Assembly: GCA_009746045.1 (NCBI GenBank)
Contig: RPFO01000123.1
Span: forward strand, 1,051,410 to 1,115,409
Direction: 5' to 3'
DNA length: 64,000 nt
Source of the DNA: Mesostigma viride
Lineage: Eukaryota > Streptophyta > Mesostigmatophyceae > Mesostigmatales > Mesostigmataceae
The position numbers and the translations under genes were made by a program. The notes beneath the pieces were generated by a model. It was not told the DNA's origin and ran no database searches. It saw only the letters and a list, made by a program, of their open reading frames with translations. Position 1 is the stretch's first letter. The number at the start of each line of letters is the position of its first letter. This document shows, in pieces, positions 21,301-33,954 of this stretch.

Positions 21301-24300
21301 ACACCTGTTTGCCATACATGCACGGCACAAACATGAATATGGACTCAAGGAAATACATACTCAAGGAGAAGCTCACCACCTGCAGGCCACCTTGGCATAT
21401 ACATACGAGGGGTTCTACCCCCAGAGATGCTCACCAAGTGCAGGCGCTGGTCCGCAATAAAGAGGAGACCCGAGGGGCAGGCGGCGGTAGCCACACCGGT
21501 CGCGTGCGTGGTCTGCTGGCATGTGACACCGGGGCAGACCATCCTCCAGCTACGCCCGCTCGCGTCCACCAGCCAGGGACGATCGCTCAATGCCAGCAGA
21601 CGCACCGCCTTCCTCTGCGCGGCCACAGGGGTGGAGCCAGGACCACCCTGGGGGCCTGACCGCGCGCCCGACACCAACACCCGGCTGCTGCCATCCGCAG
21701 GATCCGTGGCTGACCCTGAGCAGTCTCCGTTGCTATTTACAGCGTCGGGGGCATTGGATTCGACACTCACGAGGCTCACTGGGGAGACGCCGATGCGCCG
21801 CGACGACACGTGGCGCCACGTCCATGCGGCTGACAGTGACGCGTCCCCTCCCGCCTCGCTCTCTCCCTCGTTGAAGCCCTCATCATCGCGTTCAACACCT
21901 GCCATCGCGGCAGGCGGTAGAGACCCAGCAGGCGCCATGGACCGTGTCTCCGCGGCGGTTCCCTCCCCTCCCATTCCCTTGCCTGCTACTTCTTCCCCGT
22001 GCTCCCGAACTACGGACGACTTGCCAGGCTGCCCACCCAGTGATGGCTTGCCGCGCTCCATACCTACCGACGGCTCGGAAGCATCCACCCACGCGCTTCT
22101 GAGACTTGGCAGGCGAGGCGCGGCGCCTGCGCGGGGCGCCCGTGGGGAGCCTACCCCATGACATGGGGGGGGATGCCGCTGGTTGCTGCTGTCCAACCCC
22201 TCGGCATCACTCTCCGCCCCATGCGCTGGCGTGGTGAAGCCGTGGCCTCGTGGCGGCTGGAGCTGGAACCGGACGAGAGAGCCGTTGCGCATGCCCACGT
22301 CCACAAAGAGCGCGCCGCACTCCCACCTGCCCCGCACGCTCTCAGGTACCAGGTCACCCCCTGCAAACCCTGCCAAAGGGGAGCCCCTCCCATGCCCGTC
22401 ACTGTCACTGGCGGGGCATGGCTCGCTCCCTCCTGGCTGCTCACCCGTGGGATGCATCAAAGAGGCAGTCCCTCCGCCCTCACCAGGATCACCCCCACGG
22501 GGGAGGGCTGCGCCCTGCGTGCCGCGCCTGCCCAGCAGGGCATCCACAAGCAGGGTGGAGGAGACCTCCTGCAGTTCTTTGCCAGGGGCCAGCGACAGTG
22601 CCACCACTGAGGGGCGGTACGTCCCCACCAGCGCCAACGGGGCTGCATCGGCCGCACTGGGTGATGAATCCAGCGACGTGGGGGGGGGTGGGGGGACATC
22701 CACCAGAAGGGGTGACTCTGCCTCCATTCTGGCCATCCCTTTACCACGAGCACAGGCATCTGTCAGCAAGACATCACCAGGGACTCCGCTGCCACCCACC
22801 AATGGAGAGTCATCCTCCGCCTCGTTTCTCTCCCCCTCGTCGGTCCCCTGCCAGCTGTCGAGTATGCACAAGCACGATATCTCCACCGGCCACACGCAGC
22901 ACCGCAGCTCCACTAGGCGAGGGGCTGCGGGGATGGCTGCCAGCGCCGGCGGCGACAGCGCGTCCATGGCGGCGGCATACCCCCGCTGATGTGCCGCGGT
23001 GGTTGGTGCGACTGGGCCCGTCTCCAGCCCCAGCAGGATGACCATGCGCGAGGGGTGTGCCAGCGCCAGTATAACTCGTCCCTGGCCCACCGCCGCCACG
23101 CTAATCTTGACACTGTTGCCGTCACCAGACGGGTAGGGGGACCAATCAGAGCACATGGCCGCTCTATCGCAACTCGCATGCCCCTCATCATCGCTGGCGA
23201 TGTCTCCCACGAGACCACAACTGGCAGCAACAGAGCCCTGCTCTTGTCCCCACGCGCACACGCGCACGACCCCCTCGCACACCTGCGCGACGACTCCATC
23301 GGCCACGCGCCCCACCGCCAGCGTGGATCGATCCGATAGCAGCCCACTAGCGTCCGTCACATCCGCAAACGTGCCCCCGCCGCCCTCCACCGCCAGCACG
23401 CGCGTCTCGTGCACAAACGACATGACCACGCGCGAGTGGTAACGGTCGCCAGCATTCAACCGCAGCGCCCATATGCCGGCCACGCCGGGGTAGCTCGCCG
23501 AGGTCACCATCAGAGGGTCCACGCCCAGGCCGTGCGAGACCACACGCACGCTGCCCTGCGCGCCCGTGCCGGCGGCAGCAAACATCTGCGGCTGGTTCTC
23601 GCCCAACACGTCCGCCAGCTCAAAGTCCTGCACGGGCGCCAGGCATGGCAGCTCTGCCACAAACTTCCACCCGACGTCACGCTCGACCCCGCCCCCGCCG
23701 ACCTGGCCCCCATCCGCCAACATGCCACGTGGCACATGCTGCATATCTGATGCCCCCCTTCCCAGGGAGACAGCCATGGGCGACGCAGGTGCCTGAATTA
23801 CAACGCCGTCCCCATGCTCGATCATCGCAAGCGCGTAGCGGTCAGGCATCCACAGCAGTGCGTTGCAGGGGGAGCAAAGATAGACCGGGTGGGAGAGGGA
23901 CATGCGGAGCCTCATGCTGTCCTCCGCCCCGTTGATGCCACCACCTGCCACATGGCCAGACAAAAGGCCCCTACTGCGGGAATCCGAGGCTGCAAGGGGC
24001 GCACCGCCGGCACAATCGGTAGCTGCCAGCCGCAACACGTGGAGAGAGCCCGAGTCCAGGCAGAGCAGGAGGCGCCGGCTGGGACGTGACCTGGGCCGGT
24101 GTTCACGGGCACTTGCAGCCGCCCCCTGCTGTGCCATTCTCCCTTCATCCTCCCTAACACCCTCAGCATGGAAGGCACCGCCGCCATCCCTGCCACCAAC
24201 TGCCGTGGTGCCATCTGCATCTGGCTCCCAACTCCACGCCGTCACCATGGTGTCGCCCGTGCCAGCTGTCCATGCGATGGCCCCCGCGGCACCCCCCTGC

Positions 24301-27300
24301 CCCTCCCCCCCCGTCCCCCCACCGGTGCGCTCTTCCCCCCTCACCAGTGGCCGCGTGCTGGAGATGGCTGCCACCATCATGTCCAGCTCGGCGCGCTCCC
24401 TGGCAGATATTGGAGACACCCTGGACCCGACACCCTGTGCGCCGCCGTCCCCGCCACACGCGCTGCTGCCCTCGTCCAACCGCGACTGCAGCCGCCGCCG
24501 CAACGTCTCTTGGTCCACGGGTCCAAAGGGGCTGGGTGCGGCGCCCGTTGGCTGTACGCCCGTGCCATGAGCAGATCCTTCCCCGCCACCTGTCACGCTG
24601 CTGGCCAGCACGGTGGGGGCCACGGACCGGGTGGACAGGGTAGCTGCGGATGCGAGGCTTGTGCCCCCCAGCAGACCCAGCAGGCCCCGACCTTCTCCCT
24701 GAGAGCGTGGGGGTGGTGGTGGCAGGGCCGCTCGATGGCCCTCAAGTGGTGCATGCTTCCACCCCATCGACGACGTGGCTTGGGGACCACTGCCCACCCC
24801 ATCCCGTGGGTGGGCCTCTTCTCCCCTTGAGGAGGCACGTCGGTCACTGGTAGCCCCTGTTACAGTGCTAGGGGCAGCCCCCGCGACCCCATCCGACCAC
24901 GCACCCACACCCACACCCTGCCCTTGGCCGCCCCCCTGTGGCCCTCTTGATGATGCTTGTACCCGCAACCCTGCTGCCATGTCGGCCGGTACCATGCCCT
25001 CGTCCACCGCCATGCCGCCAACTGGCACGCTGTGAGAGGGCTCCGCGCAACCAACTCCCTGCCGTAGCCTGTCCAGGGCAACATCCGTGCAGGACCCAGT
25101 GACCCCTTCGTTGCCCCCCTCCTCCCAACCCTCCAAGGTGGACCGCCCCGCCCCCACGCTGTTGCTGGAGGGCAAGGGCACACGGTCGACCTCCACCAGG
25201 TGGGCGGGGGGGGGCAACACGCCGGCCTCGGACGTGCCCATGCGACCAGGGGCCCCGCCCAGAACCCCCTGGGACCCTGCACCCACGCCCTGCTGCAGCT
25301 GCAGGAGCACGAGCAGCCCCTGGCACACCACCAGCAGCAGGCAGGGTGGCGCGCCCGCGCAGTCCCCGTCGACAGACTTGTGCTGGTGCCGGCATGGCAG
25401 CGCGCCTGCCGGCACCTCGATCACCTGCGTGGCCAGCGGCAGATCCCCTGCCCCGATGCCAAACACCGGCCCCAGGGGCCCCCTGGGGCAGCCTGGGAAG
25501 TAGCGGCACAGGGGCGATATCTGTGGCGGCTCGGCCCCTGGGCTTGTATGGGCGTCCGCAGCCAGGGGGCAGTGGAGGATGAGCACCTCGTTGGCTGGTG
25601 AGCGCCGACTGGTGGACCAAGGTGCGTGCGTGTGTGTGTGTGTGTTGGATCGATTGAGGTGGCAGAAAGGGGTGGCAGCAAAGGGCAGGGCAGTGAGGGA
25701 GTGCAGGAGGATGCGTGACACTTGACATAGGGAGGACTTTAACTATACGCGTGAAGACTTGAGCTGATAAGCGTGAGGACTACGGATATGGGCGAGAAGC
25801 CTCCAGGATTAAGATAATAAGCCTGAGGACTACATAAGCAAGTGTGAACATCACCTGCTGTGGTTGGACACGTGAAGCATGCGTGTGAAAAGAGTATCAT
25901 GGTAGGTTGTTCCAAACCGGTGCCCACCCCGTGTTGTGTTGTCCCCCACAAGATGGCGGCGTGCTCCAAACCGGTGCCCACCCCGTGTTGTCCCCCACAA
26001 GATACTGGCCAGCCTGAGTTTTTGACCAGATGGATTCATGAACGGATGGATTCATGAACGCAGGAGCCTTTAGCACACAGTTGCTTTGGGCACAAACCAG
26101 GGCAAACCCCCGGGATGAATTAATAAACACGTAGACTGCGTCACGTGAGCATAAAGCCTAGGGATACAACCTTCATCGCTCGTGTCATCATCACATCGGA
26201 TCACTAGTGCCTTCATCGCTCGTGTCATCATCAGTAATGTCGCTACTTAGATCCCGTGACTTGGTCATCCATGGACTCATGAGTGAAAGCACCGTGAGCG
26301 GGAGAAGCTGTGTGTTCGATACGAGACAAGGAATGGGCCGGGTGAGCATGCACGTGTACAGCACACACGGACAGCGACACAGATGAAAGTGACATTGAGT
26401 TGCAGACGATAGCCACCAAAACCACCAAAACCACCACGGCATCGCGACAAGTATCACAATGGCGCGGTCCCATGCGAGCGACCACACTTGCACGCAGGCA
26501 CGGCGACAAGTGTGCAAGGGCTGGCAGATGGCACTCACACGTTCACCAGCACCGCCAGGAGCACAAACGCGGGCGACACGCCAGCAGCCACTCCATGGTA
26601 TGCCGACGTGGCCATGGGCAGGGGCAGGGAGGAAGGACCCGCGGCTGCGGTGGCATCATTAGCAACCGGCAACGATAGCCCATAGGAAGGGGAGCCCCCC
26701 ACAAAGCACAGGCTCCAAATCGTGCCCAGTGCGGGGCTCAGGACAGGGCCATGCAGGTGGCGCCGGACGGGGGGAGGCGCATTAGCTGGAACAGAAGGGG
26801 CCGGGGGCTCAGGGGGGTACGTCATCGCCTGTGGGAAGGTGGTATGAGGGGGGAGGGGAGGGGAGGAAGGGAACAGGAGGGGGGAAGGTGTGTGTGAACA
26901 GCACAGTCAAGATAAAGCAGAAGCTAGGGCGCCCTCCCTCCTTGTTGTGTCTTGGGATGAACGTTCCTTTGATGGTACCCCCGTGGCAAAGTCACGTGCT
27001 TTTCACTCATTCATGGTCAACACAACAGCGCAGTCACCAAGGAGACTTACAGCCACTGGTTGCAAGCGGGAAGGACCCACCTACGCAGTAAAGAGATGGG
27101 ATGGGCGACGGAGCCCATGCAGGAGCGCATGCAGGATGCAGGCTGGGGCATGTGACACGAATCAGGGCGCACGCGAGCTCGGCCCACACACACGGCTGCA
27201 ACAAGTAGTCAACCGTATGCTGGCCACAGGAACCCTTGCCGGTGCTCCAACACAAACCGTGATGCAATTTCTATACACGCACCGGGGCCCTTGTGTGCCA

Positions 27301-30300
27301 TGGGAGCATGTTTTGGACTGCAAGGCGGCCCTCAACGCCAGGGGCGCGTGGCCACGTGATGGCAAGGGGTACCAAAGATTCCAACATGGACGCCTCTACC
27401 GAGAACACCAACCAACCGGTATGCCCGCACGCACGCACCGGTCCCGTGAGGTCGAGCACCCCTTTGGCGGGGGGATGACGGGAGGCGCCGGCGACGCCTG
27501 CGGTGTTTAAGGGGAGCACCGCGAGCAGGTCTTGGCGCGCGGCAACTGCCACCGCACGGCACCTGCGGGTAAGGATTATACACACAAAAGGCAAGCTCAA
27601 AGGAAGCATTAGTTTCCTATAGATGAAAAGAAATTGTCCGCACGAAAAGAACGGGGGAGCTTTGGACCGATCAGATGGGAGAAGGAGAGCTGTACAGCCA
27701 TGAGACCGTGTTGATGCTGACAAGACATCGATCCATGTGAGATTTGTCCCACTGTCCAAGATGCATGCCAACTGAAATCACCGCGGGGCCTGTAACGGCG
27801 CCGTAACGGATGCCAGGGCAGGGTTGCCACCGTAGCTGCTCACGATTGGGTGGCCCCAGCGACTTAAAGGGGGCAGCTCTTGCATCAGCATGACCGCCAT
27901 GTTTTAAACCGTGACGCGTGCCCAAGTGCACCCCAGACACTGCTGCTCCCTCGCGCGAAAAAAAATGCGCAATGCGACTATCGTGGGTGATGACAAAAAC
28001 TATGACAAAGGCACCGTTGGTGCACCGTTGGTCCCCAATGCCACATCCCCACTTTGGTGCGGATGGACCCAGCAGTTAGCACCGCATATGTTAGAGAGCC
28101 ACCTACTGCTCGCCGCTGCCACCTGCCTGCCCGTGCCCCATGACATGACAGCGGTGGGCACACCGGTTCTGCACGGCTGATATTCCTGTGTGACCTGGTT
28201 TGACCCACGACCGCTCACACAAGGTACATGCAGCATTACATATACCGTCCCGCTGGTTTTCGATCTAGCGGATGAACAGGACATTACTGTGCTGTGCGCA
28301 GCACGGTATTGTGAAACTGTCCGTCGCCAACACCAAGGCTAGCCAGTGAGTGATACAAAGGGGGAGCTAACTACGTCCACCCCCAGCCAACAGCCCCCAC
28401 CTACCGTGCCTCCACCGCCAGCAACGCGCCCAGGTCTGCGAGACCGAACCCGGCGCTGTCCAGCGGGACGTGTGCGACCGCTGTGAACCTGCCCAGGGAA
28501 CAAGGGCATGCCGCGCGACGGGGACAATCGCTGTAGGATCATGTTGAGCATAACGACAAACACGACAGGTCCTTCATACTCACCGGGCATAAACGTTTGC
28601 GCTGCCAAGCAGTATCAAATAGCAGATGATGCTGACATCCGGGGAAACAGGTGTGTATGTCTATCAGGGAAGCATGTCCATCGGGACGTGGTGTGTGTCT
28701 ATCAGGGGAGTACATCCACAGGGTAGTATCAACAGGCACACATGTCTGTCGCCACCGACTCAAAAACCAGGCAGGCTGAAGCGTAACACGGGTAGCGCTC
28801 CAGGCTCAATGCGTTCCGATTCTCCATCCTCCACCATCCATTCGCGCGACTCCCATCCACCCCATGGCTTGCTGGGCCCCGGGACACCCAGGGTTGCCCT
28901 CACCATGGCCACATAAAAGTCAAAGACTCAGACTTTCCCCTGCCAGCTCTAGGAAAAAGGATCTGAAAAAGGATGGCAGACAGGGGTATAGGGTGCACTG
29001 CATCACTTCCCCCTGCTACCATGATGCTCACACTCGGCACTGCTCTTCAGTAATACCCGTGCACAGGTAGGTTCTGCCAGTGAGCATACTTGCTTTGGCA
29101 TTTTGCTGAGCCGGCTAACATTCAAATTACGCCAGAACCTTCCCGGTATCTGATCTCAATTGATGGCCTATGCCTCTTTAACCAAGACAGGTGGCACCAT
29201 GCCTGCCCTCCCAGCATTACACACGGCTAAAGTTACCTCCCACCCCCCACCCCCGCTGGACCAACTTGTGTGAATGCGATGGGAAGTGCGAGATATGGCG
29301 TGGCTCGTGGAACCTACCGGTGCAGCTGGACGCTGAAGCGCAGGAAGGAGAGCTGTCCCGAGTTGGATAAGGCGACCAGCAGGTCGCGCCCCTGCAGGGA
29401 CATCACAGAGAGACAAAGGAAAGCATTCCTTAGGGAACATAGGCACAAGCACAGGCACATACGGGGAGACAGACGCACTCAAACACAAGCACTTACTTGC
29501 ACACACACATGCACGCACAATGTCACAGACACGCACAGGCAGATATACAAAAGCGACCGTGCGTACACACATACACACGGAGAAATCGAAAACTCAGCAC
29601 GCTTGCTTCCGGCAAGGCATCCAGGAAATCCAACCGCCCCAGTGACGATCCGGAGCAGTGCCACCCTTGTCAACCAGCATCCATAACCGCCAATCGCCGT
29701 CAACCAGCAACCAAAGCAGCACGCGACAAGCATCCCCACCTCCCACTTTGCGCACTTTTCTATTCATGAAATGGGAAATGCATAGCATCCAGTTCGCTCA
29801 TCCAAGGCATGAGTCCTCACAGCCCTGCCATGGGAGGCAACCTGCGCGTGGTGTCCCAGTGACGCCTCAGACCGCGGCACGTGCCCCATATATCTGAGGG
29901 CCCTTGAAAACTACAACCGTCTGTAAACGCTAACCTAGCTGGACATGCGCAAAACTTCATCCTTGTACTATATTTATGATGAGCAAAAGAACTAGGGTGA
30001 GCTAATCTCACGTTCGACCAACCTCAACCCATGATGTGCCGGACAGAAGCAGCACGAAATAACTGTAAATTCAAAGAGAAAAACATGCTTGCTTGTCGAC
30101 GTACCGACTCAGCTACAAACGCGGGGCGTTGCAAGGGGCCGGTGCAGGGCACTAGCTTCAGATCCTTGACTTTCCCAAAGACCGGCTGTTCGCACAGTGA
30201 TTGCATGGACCCGTCGTCGCCCCTAACCAACAGCTCGATGCAAGTTTCCTGCAAGGGGAAAGTGGTATCGTGCCCAAAGTATGATTATCTTTTAGAATAT

Positions 30301-30524
30301 GCGCACTTCTGGTAATGACATAACCACTTCGATGATGTGGCCACAACATGCGCAAGTCACAACTTGATTAGAATCCTCACCTTTCCCAAAACCACATCCA
30401 CGGAATCCGGCGTTCGGAAATGGCCAACAATGGCCTGGAGGACAGCCCCGCTCTTGATGATATATTTCGAGTAATAGTAAACTCCATCATCGCCAGCTGC
30501 CTCCGTGGGAGGTGGATAGGCCAT
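14472..30524 (-). CDS. CPSF-A / DDB1 / SF3B3 superfamily protein, plant-clade type (15 exons)
   Basis: Exons 30524-30381, 30248-30105, 29391-29318, 28488-28405, 27562-27439, 26828-26539, 25608-21435, 20198-19116, 18488-18324, 17592-17424, 17002-16917, 16524-16474, 16080-15887, 15408-15300, 14729-14472. All have GT..AG borders and consistent phases, giving 2382 aa. MMS1_N-type region: AVLQAIVGHFRTPDSVDVV, SLCEQPVFGKVKDL, DLLVALSNSGQLSFLRF, GTIWSLCF, LADVLGENQPQMF. CPSF_A-type region: LPLGATPRRILHHP, VVGTLLGSVVVF, then VLDGDMLAQFLELSE near the C-terminus. Relatives are triple beta-propeller scaffolds of splicing (SF3B3), 3'-end processing or CUL4 ligase. From memory it is closest to the plant At3g11960-type clade, whose role I cannot state. 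It is ~1000 aa longer than usual because of Gly/Ser/Pro-rich inserts in the 4.17-kb exon 7 and in exon 8. The start of exon 12 is the least certain border. Confidence 0.85.
16557..16622. repeat. Short tandem repeat in an intron (~20-bp unit)
   Basis: Three imperfect units of TTATCTCAACTTNAG / GAGGGGTTATCTCAAC lie just upstream (in gene sense) of the proposed exon 12 acceptor. This makes that splice site harder to place. Confidence 0.6.
19488..19553. repeat. In-frame 9-bp repeat in exon 8 of the CPSF-A-family gene
   Basis: Seven copies of CCACCAACG on the plus strand, read on the minus strand as Gly-Gly-Val repeats. The length is divisible by three, so copy-number changes would keep the frame. 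Confidence 0.85.
21088..21250. repeat. 30-bp minisatellite in intron 7
   Basis: About 5.5 tandem copies of ACTTGCCTGCGCCCTCAAGC plus 10 bp, with two sequence variants. No spacers, so not CRISPR. It lies between exon 8 (20198) and exon 7 (21435). Confidence 0.9.
25905..26002. repeat. Imperfect tandem duplication in intron 6
   Basis: CCAAACCGGTGCCCACCCCG followed by TGTTGTCCCCCACAAGAT occurs twice, ~60 bp apart. A further ~42-bp duplication (GCCTTCATCGCTCGTGTCAT..) lies at about 26169-26240 in the same intron. Confidence 0.8.
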
Positions 30525-31431
30525 TGCGTCAGCAAAGCTGCATGCACACCTCAAGGAGAGAATGCCAAATCCTGGGATGAAAATCCACGAACGTGGCAAG
30601 CGCCGGCGTCATTCTTAAAAGGGTGCGGCACGCGCATCTTCAATTCAACTTCCTGGCATATCTGGGAGAAGCCATGGCTGTGGTAGTCCCCTCGCCCAAC
30701 TGCCGGATTAAACCGAGGGGGCGCACTCGCTCATGATTGTGATATGTTACTGCACGTCTCCTTCCTGTTCCCCTGAGAAGTGCAGACAATGACGAGAATT
30801 TACAGCGCGGATCTTGATATTGGTCCAATTTTGAGCAAGCATTTTCGCGGCAAATGATCACAGCGCAGTACGATACAGTCGATACTTACGCAACTCGTCA
30901 GTCGTCACTGACTGATCACTCTCTGGTCACTGGGACTACGGCCGTGGTGTAATGCTGCCAACTGACAGAATTCGCTAGAATTATTCTGCAACGCCTTGGA
31001 ATGACCGTCAAGCCCCGACCTCGCGAGTCGCGATGCGTGCAGGTTACCCCATTGACAGGACGTGTAGTTGTGCTGCAGAAATTGCCACGATGAGACTACT
31101 GTAGTAGACCCCCTTCTGCTAGGTCGGGCAAGGCGGCAGCAGTCCCTACCATATTCTGCTTGTTATTACAAGCCACCATGTCTTGCTGGCTTGCATAATA
31201 ATCCCAAACTCCTGTCCTCAAGTTGGAATTCATCTTGGCAGGTAGGTTTCCATGTAAATGTATGGGCTTGCCTCAGGTGCCCCCCACGCCAGTTTAGTTA
31301 CTGCCTTCCGAGTCCAGCTGCCGTCGTTGCTGGTAGGGAGCGCACCGCGCTGCAAGTGGCGTCAACCTTCTGCAAACCCGGGCAGGTTTTCGTGGAAATT
31401 TTCGGGCGCGCGGAAAAGCAGCTTTTTCGTG
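30525..31431. promoter_or_regulatory. Shared upstream region of two divergent genes
   Basis: The 907 bp between the start codons of the CPSF-A-family gene (minus) and the PTRHD1 gene (plus) probably hold both promoters and 5' UTRs. No clear TATA box was assigned. The half nearest PTRHD1 (30955-31400) was duplicated to 56778-57497, showing that it was copied together with PTRHD1 intron sequence. Confidence 0.5.
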
Positions 31432-32158
31432 ATGGCAACAGCTTCAGAAGCCGTCCCCTCTCCCGGCAACCCTGCGTCAAGTCCCCTTGTGCAGTACATT
31501 GTGCTTAGAAGAGACTTGGGGAAAGACTTGAATTGGCCGCTAGGCTCGATTGTGGCCCAGGGTTGTCATGCCGCTGTAGCCGCATGTTGGCTTTTTCGAG
31601 ACACCTCTGCTGTGCAAGGCTACTGCTCGCCCGAGAACATGCCAAATATGAGGAAGGTATGCGCTTGAGGGGGTGGCGTCCTATGCGTAGCATGTGCCAA
31701 CTGACTAACTTTCCATTATGCCTCTGTTCGCGCCTTTTTGCGAAAGAAATCCCCCCGAAATATTGCTCTGTCCTTTCGCCCACTTCCACCACTCTGATGG
31801 TCAATGAGGGTTAGACGGAAATGGTCACATTTTGCATATCTAACAGGTCATGCATTGACATCAAGTGATCTCTCGTTCACTGGTAGTGGAGACAAAATCT
31901 ATGCCAGCGTGCTTGACATTGCATGGATTTTCTCCTTGTCCGCGCACGCCTCCCCTGATAATTGAATTCTAGGTGGTGTTGGAGGTGAAAGGCGAAGCAC
32001 AGCTGCTCAGCCTATCGGAAAGCCTTACCAGCGCGGGCATCGACCACAAGCTGTGGGTGGAACAGCCCGAAAACTTTCCCACTTGTTTGGCGACAAAACC
32101 ATACGTGAAAGAAGAGATTCAGGGTTATTTCAAGAAGTGCCAGCTGGCCAAAGGATAG
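31432..32158 (+). CDS. PTRHD1: PTRHD1-type peptidyl-tRNA hydrolase-domain protein
   Basis: Two exons, 31432-31656 and 31973-32158, with an AAG|GTATGC donor and TTCTAG| acceptor in phase 0, give 136 aa. After a short N-terminus come VQYIVLRRDLGKDLNWPLGS and IVAQGCHAAVAA, the Pth2-fold core strand and helix. Exon 2 follows with VVLEVKGEAQLLSL, IDHKLWVEQPENFPTCLATK and PYVKEEIQGYFKK. Both length and motifs match eukaryotic PTRHD1 (human ~140 aa). Bona fide Pth2 enzymes release peptides from stalled peptidyl-tRNA; whether PTRHD1 proteins are active is not something I can state. The gene is divergent from the CPSF-A-family gene. Its promoter and intron, but not its exons, recur at 56.8-58.5 kb. 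Confidence 0.92.
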
Positions 32159-32394
32159 GGTAGGGAGAGGCGGTGCTCGGGAGCCATTGGCAAGGATCTA
32201 GGCTGTGAAGCAGCCGCTCGAAAAGAATATTGCCCCATGCGTATGCAACAACATTCATCCAGGCAGGCTAGACTAAGTTCTGGGGCAGCAAATGCAGGTA
32301 TGTGGATCGACATGTCAATATTCCTGCAAGCGTGCCTTTGACCGGCGCACATGGATTGCGCAAAGAGAGCAATGACCAATGAACTTTGATTTAG
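32159..32394. other. PTRHD1 3' flank
   Basis: Presumably the 3' UTR. No distinct feature is recognised before the R2 element starts. Confidence 0.4.
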
Positions 32395-32965
32395 AACGTC
32401 AATTAAGAACGTACCTCCGTGGCCGGAGGATATGTATCCCTGAGAAGGGGCATATGCGCTGGTTGTCTCCTTGATATGGTTTTTAATACATTATAGGCGA
32501 CAACCTCCAGGACTCAGGTGGTGGGTGTAAACTGCCACTTACTCGGGGTGCACAACTGAGGTGCACCTGCACCACCATGTATTCCAGCGCAGCTCTGCAC
32601 AGTTGCGGACATGGGGTGGAAGATGATCATGGCGAAGCAATGGCTAGGGCATTATGGCATCTCAGCAAAGAGTGGCTCTCTGCATCGGCAAAGCATGCAT
32701 GGCTGACTCATAGCGGATGCAGTAAGGCTGCCCCATGGTCCAGAGCCCACAGATAAAAAGGCTTGGAACACATTTAGAGGCGCCGGTTTGGGAGAATATA
32801 AAGTCCTCTCCCGGAGCCTGAGGGGTTTTAGGGGCATACCCAGGGTTAACCCACAACCCTCCCCGTAGCAGTCTATATATATTCATTGCAGTAATCAACT
32901 TTGTAGTTGAGAACTGTTCTCTATCATCTGAATGATAGATTACGGAGTTGAGATAGGCATGCAAC
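32395..32965 (-). mobile_element. R2-family element with ultrashort insert
   Basis: On the minus strand this matches the R2 3' UTR (TGCAGGTGCACCTCAG.., GTATTAAAAACC, CCCCTTCTCAGGGATA). The terminal hairpin has diverged to CCTCCG-GCCA-CGGAGG, keeping a perfect stem with a changed loop. A partial ultrashort repeat (about 32456-32474, CGCTGGTTGTCTCCTTGAT) sits at the same place as the one at 58068, so the two copies may be one subfamily. Confidence 0.65.
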
Positions 32966-33287
32966 ATAAGGAAAACCCCGAAAAGAAGAAGAACCCTGAA
33001 GAAATTATTAGTAATCTGACACGGACATGCAAGGATCTATGTACATATACGCGCTTTGAACAATGGATTGCGTGTATATGTGTAACGGATTGCTTGTACA
33101 TCTAGCGCAGACCAGGCTGGCCATGACGCCTTCAATTAGCGCGCCCAGCCTGTCTACAGCCGCGCAGCGGCCGGTTTGATAGTACTGTAACTTATGTACA
33201 AAATATTCGGATGCGAGAAATTAGCTATTGTCTCATTATAGTTATGACGCTTATGAATGTTTGCAAACAATGCATGCGTGCATGACC
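32966..33287. other. No recognisable feature
   Basis: No supported ORF or repeat. GTGTATATG-type alternating stretches occur near 33060-33080. Confidence 0.4.
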
Positions 33288-33600
33288 ACCCTCTTTCTAC
33301 TTGATGGCTCTCGAGTCCTGTATCGGGACCGCGTCAAGTTGCTGGGTAGCTTACTCCCCAGCTGCGAGGCCGATGTGGACTACCGTATCTCCATCGCCTG
33401 GCACGCTTTACGCCAATACCAGGCCCGGTGTGGCGCAAGCCCTTGGGCAAGCTAGAGAAACAGGACCTGTTTATAAGGCGGCCTGGTCCTCCCTGTAATT
33501 CTTACGTACGGCCCGGCCAAGACGTGGACTCTCACCGCCGACCTTGCCAGCAAGTTGGACGGCGCGGTCACCAGCATGCTGTGGTCAATTTTCCGTGTAG
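33288..33600 (+). pseudogene. L1-like ORF2 fragment, end of the reverse-transcriptase domain
   Basis: YRDRVKLLGSLLPSC, EADVDYRISIAWHALRQYQ and, in another frame, WTLTADLASKLDGAVTSMLW match the RT thumb and post-RT region seen at 38330-38600 (FRDRFKLLGSML.., TLTDTLATRLNG). Frame changes separate the parts. Confidence 0.65.
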
Positions 33601-33604
33601 ATTA

Positions 33605-33690
33605 CGGTGCACATGTCCGCAAGTATATTATCGAGCCACGAGTATATCACGAAGTATATTATCGAGCCACAAGCGGACATGGCTCATGAC
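33605..33690. repeat. Inverted plus direct short repeats
   Basis: CATGTCCGC and GCGGACATG (9 bp, inverted) enclose two direct copies of AGTATATTATCGAGCCAC. It may be a small foldback insertion. Confidence 0.6.
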
Positions 33691-33954
33691 GGCAGAGCTC
33701 AGAACTTTTGCGTCTGAGCCCCAAATGCAGTCAGATCACTTGCAACCGATGCGTCTTTTCTAGGCGCATTTGCTACTATCATCGGTTACAGCTGTAATGC
33801 AGTATTGTGACCAGCCTGTAGCTATTACGCTTGCAAAGCACCACGGCGTCTTTCTAAAACGCATACGTACGCTGTTATATTTTCCCGACGCCATTACGCA
33901 CTATTATGGCCAGCAAACGCAACTCGACGAATCGCAGCTAGTTTGGAGGCTGCA

